In this document: positions 55,942 through 64,000 of the stretch, in pieces
Layout: every line of letters begins with the position of its first letter
Numbering within the stretch: the first letter of the stretch is position 1
Assembly (NCBI GenBank): GCA_022059125.1
Contig: JAEUWY010000004.1
Coordinates: 3,658,001-3,722,000, forward strand
Reading direction: 5' to 3'
DNA length: 64,000 nucleotides
Origin: Corynespora cassiicola
Taxonomy: Eukaryota; Ascomycota; Dothideomycetes; Pleosporales; Corynesporascaceae
Notes under the pieces: model-generated
What the model was told of the DNA's origin: nothing
What the model saw: only the letters and a program-made list of their open reading frames with translations
The model's database searches: none
Program-made: the position numbers and the translations under genes

Positions 55942-56616
55942 ATGCGTTACTCGTCTATCGCTCTGTTGGCAGCTGCAATTGCAGGCCTCACATCTGCCTC
56001 GCCTACACCGCAGGGAAGCAGGGAGAAATGTTCAATAAACGTCAAAATTTGGCAGCCGGAGATTTACACCATGTTCCCTGATGCCCCCGACCTTGTGTAT
56101 AAGAAAAATAACAATAAAACACTATACATCTCGCAAGAAGATGGTGGGAAAGATCCACGTATCGCTGTCCTTGTCTGGAAGAACGTCCCTAAGACGAACA
56201 CCTGTAGTCTCATCTGGCACCAACCACCTACGGGGACCAACTTCGGAAGCTACGGGACGGCACAGGTCGGACTCTTTCAACTTCGGCTGGGTGGAAAGTC
56301 ATTCCTGGATGCCGTCGACAACAAACCCAACTGGACTAATGTGGGGAAACTGGCCGGAATACACGTAAAGGCTCCCCACAACAGCCCGGCTGCAAACGGG
56401 GATGATAAAAGCAGCTGGGATTTTACCGCATGGCCCGAGGTAGTAAGCAAATCAGGGCAAACAGGAAGTACGGGGCTGGAAGATAGTTGTGAGGGCGAGG
56501 TTGCCATCTTCCTGCGATGGAGATCTACTGAGGAAGCTATGATTGTTCTGCAGCAAAGCGCAGCGGACGAATATGGACTTGCAATCAATGCTAGGGAGTG
56601 TGTTATAACCCCTTAG
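55942..56616 (+). CDS. Small secreted protein, paralogue A
   Basis: Single exon, 224 residues, no intron. Start at 55942 (MRYSSIALLAAAIAGLTSAS) gives a clear signal peptide; the frame further upstream is leader. Mature part has four Cys. Blocks shared with the next gene: LYISQEDGGKDPRIAVLVWKN, then C.L.W.QP, TNFGSYG, KSFLDAV, NW.NVG.LAGIHV, DSCEGEVAIFLRWRS. The sequence resembles the extracellular beta-rich C-terminal domain of fungal But2-type proteins, but this is a weak match from memory. It has no catalytic motif. Size, secretion and Cys content are those of effector-like or cell-wall-associated proteins (inference). Tandem with 57251-58048. Confidence 0.85.
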   Translation: MRYSSIALLAAAIAGLTSASPTPQGSREKCSINVKIWQPEIYTMFPDAPDLVYKKNNNKTLYISQEDGGKDPRIAVLVWKNVPKTNTCSLIWHQPPTGTNFGSYGTAQVGLFQLRLGGKSFLDAVDNKPNWTNVGKLAGIHVKAPHNSPAANGDDKSSWDFTAWPEVVSKSGQTGSTGLEDSCEGEVAIFLRWRSTEEAMIVLQQSAADEYGLAINARECVITP

Positions 56617-56910
56617 TTCGTAGAAAATCTGGAATGTATGGGTTATATGTAGAAAGCTTCATGTTCATGTTTATTTCATGCCGCTCCTTAGATAGGTATA
56701 CCTAGGTACCCTAATGTTTACACGGATCCGTTTATTATCAAAAACAAACCCATCTATCTCCATTCTTTCCCGCTTCCTTTGCTGGGGCCCATACCATAAA
56801 AACTCAGGTGGGTTTTGTGCGATCGCCAAGAAACTCCATTGAATCTTTTAGTCGTGTGTTGACATGTTTCAATGTTCATGGCCACTTTTGATCTAGTTAG
56901 GTTCATAATT

Positions 56911-57070
56911 TTGGGTCTGTGCCACATTCAGCTGAATCTCGCCGTTTGCTCCTTGAATGCACCAGGCTCATTGGTGCTAATATATGATCTAAGTATACGC
57001 ACGGTCTGTTTACCTCTGCGCCACTCAAAAGATCTTGCGTGTCAACCACTGTGCCGCTTCTCGTGGACAG
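56911..57070 (+). repeat. Promoter copy B, similar to 55561-55710
   Basis: Contains CACATTCAGCTGAA at 56923-56936, CTCGCCGT, then CGCACGGTCTGTTTACCT (57000-57014 region), parallel to copy A. It shows that the duplication took in the regulatory region. Confidence 0.75.
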
Positions 57071-57072
57071 CA

Positions 57073-57078
57073 TATAAA
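57073..57078 (+). promoter_or_regulatory. TATA box of the second secreted gene
   Basis: TATAAA about 175 bases before the start codon. Confidence 0.5.
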
Positions 57079-57250
57079 CCGGCTGTCTCTTCCTAAGAGA
57101 AAACCGCAACTACCAAAGCAACTTCAACCTCTTCAACCAATTGCTGCACTGGTGTGCCCCTCTTCCATTGTCGTGTCGGACCAGTGATTTCGACTCATAC
57201 CTGAAGCAATCCGTCAATCCCAAGACACTCCAAGATCGGTGTTTGCTGGC

Positions 57251-58048
57251 ATGATGCGATTCACTTCCACCCTCCTTGTCGCTGCCGCCTTCTTGGGGCT
57301 CACGGCTGCAATTCCTTCCCCAAACCCCCAGGCCACGGGAGCTCCCGGCACCAACCCCTCGATGTGTAAGGCAGGACAAGCCAAGTTTGCCTTTTACCCG
57401 GACATATACAACATCTACCCCAATGCCCCAGTACATGAGTCCCGACCGTGGGAACATGCGAACAACTCAACGAACCTTTACATGTCTCAAGAGGTTGGTG
57501 GAAAGGATGCACGACTTGCAATCCTCGTCTTCAAGAACATTCCTGCCTCCAAATACTGCGGGCTTCGCTGGAGGCAGCCCCGAGAGCAAACCAATTTCGG
57601 CTACTATGGCAATCCCATCGATGCTGAGCCCCTCGTTGAAGTTTACCAACTGAAAGTTGCCAAAGGCAAGTCTTTCCTGGATTCTGTAGGCCGCAAGGTC
57701 AACTGGATAAATGTCGGAGCACTTGCTGGTATACATGTTGGGGGAACTCATTTCGAAGAACCTAAGAACGCAGTCAACAAAGCAGGCGATGGAAATTTTG
57801 GCCTATGGACCTGGCCAGAGCAAAACGAGGGCTTCCCAAATGGTATAGGACCATTGAAGGAGGGTTGTGAAGGTGAAATTGCCATATTTATGAGATTTCG
57901 ATCCGACCACGAGCAAATGCTAGTCATGACCCACAGTGCTAAGCTGAAGGCTGGGGTTTATCTGTGGCACGGCGACTGCAACCAACCTCTGGATGATCAG
58001 GATTTCAAGAACGAAGATAAGCCTGCAGGATCGCCGTTGGATAATTAA
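57251..58048 (+). CDS. Small secreted protein, paralogue B
   Basis: Single exon, 265 residues; start at 57251 (MMRFTSTLLVAAAFLGLTAA) or the next codon, 57254. Clear signal peptide, then a Pro-rich stretch and the same blocks as paralogue A in the same order: LYMSQEVGGKDARLAILVFKN, CGLRWRQP, TNFGYYG, KSFLDSV, NWINVGALAGIHV, EGCEGEIAIFMRFRS. Four Cys in the mature protein at matching places. It is longer by an insert (PIDAEPLVEVYQLKV) and a hydrophilic C-terminal tail. Two N-glycosylation sites are possible (NNSTN). Weak resemblance to But2-type extracellular domains. Function unknown. Confidence 0.85.
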   Translation: MMRFTSTLLVAAAFLGLTAAIPSPNPQATGAPGTNPSMCKAGQAKFAFYPDIYNIYPNAPVHESRPWEHANNSTNLYMSQEVGGKDARLAILVFKNIPASKYCGLRWRQPREQTNFGYYGNPIDAEPLVEVYQLKVAKGKSFLDSVGRKVNWINVGALAGIHVGGTHFEEPKNAVNKAGDGNFGLWTWPEQNEGFPNGIGPLKEGCEGEIAIFMRFRSDHEQMLVMTHSAKLKAGVYLWHGDCNQPLDDQDFKNEDKPAGSPLDN

Positions 58049-59643
58049 AGCCAGCCATGAGGACTTCTTCTACGTTTCCAGGGAAGGCAAGGTTGGAATT
58101 CGAAACGGCAAACAACCTATCATAGCTAGCCCCGTAAGGGCTACCATTAACGAATACGTACTCACGACACTCCTTAGATAGTTAAATCTTAATTAGTACT
58201 TGAGCGCAAAATGAACCTCTTTCAAATACTTTGTGTGGTTGGATAAGGAGCAAAGTCTTTGGAATAACTCTTTTTCTTTCCCAAGAGAGCTCAGAAAGCC
58301 TGTGTGTGCCAGCAAAATAACTATGAACTTTGCATGAATTCAATCGAAATCAAAGGATATAAACGACTTCAAACAGCAAATCCCTTGGAACTAAACTGCA
58401 TAATATAGCGGGCTGGGGGCTGGAAACTCAGTTGAAATAGGTGTTGAAGGACATGATAATAAGCCTGAATATTAACCCAAGGCTTATGCTATAAAACCTC
58501 TCCGCCATACCCGATTCTTTGCATGTGCCAGGAAAAGACTTTGTCTCTTCACGTATAGTAGTTCAGACAGAAATACGAAGAATGATACCTCTCGTTTCAT
58601 GTGTTGGATATATTTTGGATATTTTAGTAGGACATTTCTGCATTCATATCTAGAGACGGCCCTTCGAACATATCATGCACCAGGCGCACCTGCTACTCGC
58701 AGAGGTCGCGAGTAAGCAAACAACCATTAATTTGCTTCTGATGGGAAAACTCATATGGTATGACGAACTAACCTAGACGGATATCGGATCCGATGAAGCA
58801 GGGACACCTTGTTGAACTTCCATCTGTCTTCGGTACGGGTGATTACCTGCGACCTACGACATCCGTCTAAGACATTGCTGAAATTACTCCAGATTCTGGT
58901 ATTCTTCTATCAAATGTTTAAATTGATACACTATCCAAAACTTGACGCCGGCAGCTACCTTCATCTCTTACACAGACCCTCGTAGCCCCGTCTTTTACCC
59001 CAACCAAACTGCCTTGACGCTGAATCAAGGCATCGAGGTGTACTATTTCCAGTGGACCGATGTGCCATCCAATACTTGGGTTTGCGACTACGACTGCAGC
59101 GAGAACAATGACTTCAGGATGGCAGTCTTTGATCGCTAGTACTCGTGCCTTGGCTCATAGCTTACAAGAGAGCATCAGTCTTAGCGTCTCCGAGGTCGTC
59201 ACATGTTTTCCTGTGATGATGCATCATCTCAGGCGCTGGGACTGCAACGTTCAATGAGTATTGCGAATGCAGCACGTAGTGCAATGAGTGTTTTCGCTGC
59301 TGCGCTTGCCTTGTAGTGTGGCGACCCTCATAGGCCTGCTGTCCAGGTTTCAAAGCATGTGACATCGGGTCCTCGAGATGGATCACGCGCAGTGCAAAAG
59401 ACCGAGTGATGCATATCCCGCCGGCGGTGTGGTGTGTCGACCTCAACGCTCGCCGCCCACAGCGATCCGGGGGCTGCACGACTCGGCCGTCTCCCTCGGC
59501 CCCACTCCGACGCTACCGGATTCGGTCGGCCTTTGAGCTGTGACATCCGAGCTGCATCGGGGATAATTTTCCTTATGAAGAGAAGCACCAAGAGAATCAA
59601 TCATTTTGTAAAATCAAAAAAAGAGGATACGCAAATCGAGACA
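58049..59643. other. Intergenic, with one unexplained open stretch
   Basis: 58049-58930 is AT-rich and empty. 58942-59139 is open for 65 codons (TPAATFISYTDPRSPV, later YYFQWTDVPSNTW and DYDCSENNDF) and looks protein-like but has no ATG and no family match; it may be an exon of a lost gene. 59140-59643 is the promoter and leader of the gluconolactonase gene. Confidence 0.4.
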
Positions 59644-60622
59644 ATGAATTTTTATCCCACTCCTCCCACCCTTACGGCGTCGCTTTACGTTCGCATTCCG
59701 GACGAGCTCCGCTGTAAAGATCGCGATTCCGAATGGCGAGGCGGGTTTAGTCGCCCATTCCAAAACATTTTTCTTGAGGGACCGGTGTATACAGCTTCGG
59801 GGCATTTGTATTTTGTGGATATACCTTATGGCAGGATACTGCGCGTTTCTCCTGCCAAGGATATCACCGTAGAGGCAGAATGGGACGGCGAGCCAAATGG
59901 GCTGGCAGTGGATCCGGAGGGTAGGATAGCGATTGCAGATTATAAGCAGGTTGGTATAAGCTGCACATGGTGCATACTTGTATGTGACTGATTTATAATA
60001 GGGCATACTTACATTCGACCCTTCAACCGGCAAGGTTGATGGACGGCTGAAAAGGCGGAACTTGGAGCGGTTCAAGGGCCCGAACGACTTGGTTTTCGAT
60101 TCTGCTGGAAATCTGTACTTTACCGATCAAGGCCAGACCGGAATGACTGACCAAACGGGCAAAGTGTATCGTCTGTCTCCTTCCGGTAAACTTGACACGC
60201 TCGTGGAGAATGGGATAAGTCCAAATGGCCTCGTGCTTTCCCCCGACGAAAAGGCTCTATTTGTCGCCATGACACGCTCAAATGCAGTATGGCGTCTTCC
60301 GCTCCACTCCGATGGAACGACTTCCAAGGCTGGGCTATTCTTTCAAAGTTTTGGTACCGCTGGACCGGATGGCTTAGCAATGGATGAAGAAGGAAACCTC
60401 TTCATTTGCCACCCTAGTCTAGGCAGTGTCTTCGTCGTGAATCCAGACGGAACACCTAAAGCGAGGATAGTAAGTGGAACAACCGGCATCAACCTGACGA
60501 ATTGCTGTTTTGGTGGCAAGGATGGCAAGACATTGTTCATTACAGATAGCTTGGAGGGCTGCATCCAGACCCTGGAATGGCACTGTAGAGGTGCCACAGT
60601 TCCACCAAAATTGAATGCATAG
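59644..60622 (+). CDS. SMP-30 / gluconolactonase-family protein
   Basis: Two exons, 59644-59949 and 60002-60622, 308 residues. The 52-base intron starts with an unusual GTTGGT and ends ATAATAG; without it the frame stops after 13 codons. Joining gives ADYKQGILTFDPSTG. Six-bladed propeller with the metal ligands at expected places: FLEGPVYTASGHLYFVD (Glu), KGPNDLVFDSAGNLYFTD (Asn), GPDGLAMDEEGNLF (Asp), plus ISPNGLVLSPDE. The family opens sugar lactones (D-glucono-1,5-lactone and related) to the acids. No signal peptide, so cytosolic. The next gene downstream is a regulator 152 bases away, which suggests shared control. Confidence 0.88.
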
Positions 60623-60774
60623 TCGTCGTTAGTGTGTGGAGTATCCCCGCACTTAACCTCGGCACCATCCGATCTGTTCTCCTCCGCAAATTTCTCCACG
60701 ACATCAACACCTATCCTCTGCACTCCCAAAGCGCAGAGCTATAATGAATTAGTCTTTTTCATGCGCCAAGTATC

Positions 60775-62926
60775 ATGTCGAGTGATACGCATCTCCTTCC
60801 GGCCTGCCAGAAATGTAAATTGCGCAAGGTTCGGTGTGATCGGAGTGCCCCGAAATGCGCCAACTGTACCAAAGGAAACGTCGCCTGCATCATCGTGGAC
60901 CCTGTAACAGGAGAGCAGTATGCGCGTGACTATATCAGGCAGCTAGAGGAGGAGGAGGCTCGTCTGAGGGAGAAGGTGGGTGCCAATGGCCGGGCAGCGT
61001 TTGATCCAGCAACCGCTGTGTCGGATGAGGCCGAAATGACACCCCACGGACCGCCCACCGGAGGAAGTGCTGGATCTCATAGCGGATTTGTTGGAGATGG
61101 TAGTGGCCTTGGGTCAGGAACTCCAGTTTGCATCTTAATATCACGTGCTGACCTCTGAATATAGATTTTTGCACAGCATTTTGTCTGAGACGAGATGGGA
61201 GCGGCACCGCACACGTATCCTGAACGAGCTTGCCACGCGTCCGAGAATAGTAAAACTCCACATAAGGCCAAATGAGTTACCGCCGCTTCAGGAGGCTGAA
61301 CAACTCTTGGAGAACTACTTCACACGCTTCCATATCCACCACAGCTTCCTACTACGGCAGGAAATTTTGGGTGTCTTCAATCGTGTATACAACTCAGGCT
61401 CACCACCAGCCGCTGTGGACCCCCAAGACAAATTCCGGCTCTTTATGGTATTTGCTATTAGCGCCACGACTCGATATCGTGCTGGGTTGATTTCTGAACA
61501 CCCATATGGCTACTTCATGGCAGCAGAAACGTACCTTGGAAGTATACCTTTGATCAAAGATGTGGATGCGATCCAAAATCTGCTTTTGATTTCTAGATTT
61601 GGCATGTACCATCACATCGGCACTTCACTTTGGGAGATATCGCAGCTCTGTGTGCGTCAATGTATCGAGTGGCGGCTCCATGCTCGTTCTGCGCAGATGG
61701 TAGACCCATTGACAGAACAACACCGCCGTCGCGTCTTTTGGGAGTGTTATGTTCTCGATCGATACAGTTCAGGGATTCTAGGTCGCCCTTTTGCCATCGA
61801 TGAAGCCGAAATCAGCGTACCACTTCCTATTGATCGAAATGACGAAGACATTGCGAGCTCCGGAATCCAGTCTCTTGACCTAATTCCAGACACCACCTCC
61901 CCTCTTCCGACAGAGGTCACAGTCTTCATATTCTGCATCAAGCTGCGGAAGATTAGCTCACGCGTTCATTCAACCTTTTATACTGGTCGGCATCCTGCTT
62001 CACAGAGTTCCCGATACAACCCAAGGCTTCCAGAATTAAAATCCATCGGACATGTTTACACAACATTCTTGAAGTTCCGCAAAGAGCTTGAAGAATGGCG
62101 GAAAACGGGTCCAGTGTTTCCCAATCCAAGATCGCTTTACGAACGCTCTGAGTGGTACGACTTTCTGTGCGAAAAGGACATACTCCTCCTCTCAAGAGGC
62201 GCCATGCACAATGTACCGTCTCGGCCACACTCGATGGCGGGTGTGACGAAGGAGATACTCAGGGCATGTTATGTATCGGCGAGCCGCGTCATCGAGCTAT
62301 ACGCAGACCTGATGGACAAGAAGGCAATAACCTGGACACGAAGCTACTTCCAGGTCATTTTCACTGCAGGTCTGACGGTTACGTTTTGCATAAGCCTTGA
62401 TGTGCTGAAGGACGGCACGGACGACGCTCATTTCATGCAGCGAGATCCGGTAAAGACTTTGATGCTGTGCAGCAAGATACTTTCCTTCTTCAGAGACAAA
62501 ATGCCGGACGCAGGCTCCTTTGCTGCAGTCTTTGATGTACTGAAAGACGAGTGCATCAAGGACAAGTATAACGAGGCACACATAATACCTTCAATCAGCA
62601 CACTGATAAACCCGGACATTTCAGAAACTCCACATGATCAATCATCGGGCTCGGTCTATGACAATCTAGGCCACCCCCGGGGGTTCGACGTTCAACCTCA
62701 CCATGCTAATCAACACGCCCATTTCGACATGAACACGAATGCAAACATATTTGCCCAAGGCAGCGCAAACGTCATGGAAAACCCCAACTACGACTTCGGA
62801 ACGCAAGACCTAGACTTGGGACTCAACGACGATTTACTGCTGCAACTCGAAGCCGGACTAGGCGAATATGCATGGGGATCAATTCCTATGGACGGCAACT
62901 TCTGGGATCAACTGTCCTTCGTCTGA
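60775..62926 (+). CDS. Zn2Cys6 transcription factor with fungal-specific regulatory domain
   Basis: Two exons, 60775-61112 and 61165-62926, 699 residues. Intron 52 bases: GTCAGG, branch GCTGAC, acceptor ATATAG. Joining gives GFVGDGSGLGFLHSILSETRW, the usual linker end of this family. DNA-binding cluster ACQKCKLRKVRCDRSAPKC then ANCTKGNVAC (six Cys, spacing 2-6-6-2-6), followed by a short coiled coil (RDYIRQLEEEEARLREK). Middle region is the fungal-specific domain (FTRFHIHHSFLLRQEILGVFN, LISRFGMYHHIGTSLWEISQLCVR, VFWECYVLDRYSSGILGRPFAI). C-terminal tail is acidic and Asn-rich (activation). Overlaps the end of the opposite dehydrogenase gene. Probably regulates neighbours (inference). Confidence 0.92.
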
Positions 62927-63952
62927 GATGCCTTGATGTGTTCTGCCAACCCATCGATCGCCGCGATTGCCGTTTCCATCTGCGTCTGCGACGTCGCAGC
63001 ACCGATATGCGGTGTGCTCACCACCTTGCCCGTATCCCACAAAGGACCATATCGCTCCTTTGTGGGCGGCTCTTGCTCGTGGCAGTCTAGACCCGCGCCC
63101 CATATTAGGCCTTCGTTGAGTGCCTTCACCAGGTCCTCCTCGTTTATGATGCCGCCGCGCGCAGTGTTGATGATGATTGCGTTGCGCTTCATTAGCTGGA
63201 ATTCGGGGTATGAAATGAGGCCTCTGGTCTGAGGAAGGAGGGGTATGTGGAGGGTGACTACGTCGGAAGACTCGAGGAGTTGTTCCAAAGTAGCAGCGCG
63301 TGTATGTGGTATGTCGGCCCACGCATCCTGGGGTAGCAGCGGGTCATATGCCATGATGCTAGTGCCCAAACCCGCCTGGAACATTCTAGCGACCTTTTGT
63401 CCTATGTTGCCCATGCCGACTATACCAATCGTCTTGTTGCTGATGATGAGACCAGAGCAAGTTTCCTTGGGTACCGCTTGCCCGCTGCTCTGCAAGGACA
63501 CTATGCGGCCGACTTGGCGAGCCGTCGACATGGTGAGCGTTAGGACAGTCTCGGCGACGGACTGGGCGTTCACGCCTGGTGTGTTCTTGATGACGATGCC
63601 CCTCTTCTTGCAGGCAGCCGCATCTATCTTATCGATACCTAGTTATGGAGTCAATCGCTTGCAAAAACAAAATGAGATAATTCAACTTACCCACGCCCTG
63701 CTTGCCAATGGCCTTGAGGGTTGGACATGACTCGATATCATCTGCAGTTAGGTATGAACCTCGGATGACCAGATATTCGGCATTTTCCCGCCATTGTGCA
63801 TGTCTTTTGTCTCCAGGTACAATTGCATTGAAAATTGACTGGGCGTGTGCCACCGCCGTGGGGTGAAGAGTATCCAGGAGATACACTGTTGGTTTCTCAG
63901 TCTCGGCGAATAGCCTGTGGTCTGTCGGCGAATCAAGCCGTCCAGGTGCCAT
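62908..63952 (-). CDS. D-isomer-specific 2-hydroxyacid dehydrogenase
   Basis: Two exons, complement of 62908-63638 and 63691-63952, 330 residues. Intron 52 bases (GTAAGT...CTAG). Joining gives KAIGKQGVGIDKIDAAACKKRG. The NAD-binding motif is TIGIVGMGNIGQKVARMF (GxGxxG), and the catalytic trio is Arg in NTARGGIINEEDL, Glu in DCHEQEPPT and His in STPHIGAATS. The family reduces 2-keto acids or oxidises D-2-hydroxy acids (hydroxypyruvate, glyoxylate, phosphoglycerate and so on); substrate not decidable. First ATG in frame is 63952. Its last 19 bases overlap the end of the regulator gene. The position next to gluconolactonase fits sugar-acid metabolism (inference). Confidence 0.9.
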
Positions 63953-64000
63953 TATGTAAGTCAATGTCGGGTAAAAGATGCTAGGAATGAGAAGAATCGA

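Larger units (their letters stand above)
56617..57250. other. Spacer between the secreted paralogues
   Basis: Holds the promoter of the second paralogue (copy B at 56911-57070, TATA box at 57073-57078) and the 3' end of the first. ACCTAGGTACC (56700-56710) is a near-palindrome. No gene. Confidence 0.5.

Noticed and set aside
1..64000. CRISPR array, rRNA genes, prokaryotic operon features
   Set aside because: No regularly spaced direct repeats with unique spacers and no rRNA-like sequence; spliced genes show that the DNA is fungal nuclear.

Overview
The window is nuclear DNA of a filamentous ascomycete (Pezizomycotina). Coding genes sit on both strands at about one per 2 to 3 kb. They carry short GT-AG introns, mostly 45 to 140 bases, several with a CTGAC- or CTAAC-like branch point. 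Typical families include a Zn2Cys6 regulator, fungal BTB proteins, an MDR oxidoreductase and small secreted proteins. One AT-rich block at about 1.1-5.7 kb holds a mutated Fot1/pogo-type DNA transposon that looks RIP-degraded. A Dothideomycete (Pleosporales-like) origin is plausible but is inference; the sequence alone does not fix the species.

Layout. 0-1.1 kb: 3' part of an S9 serine peptidase. 1.1-5.7 kb: AT-rich repeat block with the transposon relic (2940-4817). 5.7-13.7 kb: von Willebrand A protein, fungal BTB protein, a small conserved protein and a cytochrome b561-type membrane protein, separated by long non-coding spacers. 16.1-19.3 kb: a 999-residue polyglutamine protein. 19.9-23.5 kb: two genes that look damaged at their 3' ends, an MDR oxidoreductase with an in-frame stop and a PAQR/Izh receptor lacking its last part. 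24.2-34.5 kb: WDR8/WRAP73-like WD40 protein, small glycine/proline-rich protein, SLC43/FMP42-type transporter, an unrecognised 514-residue protein and the mitochondrial phosphate carrier. 35.6-37.0 kb: a frameshifted C2H2 zinc-finger relic. 37.3-54.7 kb: intracellular GH13 alpha-amylase, OGFr-domain protein, a 76-residue four-exon complex I subunit, glutathione S-transferase, a second BTB protein, an OSGIN-like flavoprotein, an Lsb5-like VHS/GAT adaptor and an App1-like phosphatidate phosphatase. 55.9-58.0 kb: a tandem pair of small secreted paralogues whose promoters are also duplicated. 59.6-64.0 kb: gluconolactonase/SMP-30, Zn2Cys6 regulator and D-2-hydroxyacid dehydrogenase, close together, the last two overlapping tail to tail by 19 bases.

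Most genes are unrelated housekeeping or signalling genes, as expected in a fungal chromosome. The two places where neighbours plausibly work together are the secreted pair (a recent local duplication) and the gluconolactonase/regulator/dehydrogenase group, which could be a small sugar-acid catabolic unit. I found no CRISPR array, rRNA or convincing tRNA, and nothing that I can defend as a wholly new system. The best candidates for something undescribed are the secreted tandem pair and the structure of the transposon ends.

Many coding sequences below are spliced. The feature spans the whole CDS and the exon limits are given in the evidence. Splice sites were chosen by reading frame, GT-AG signals and protein continuity, not by transcript data.
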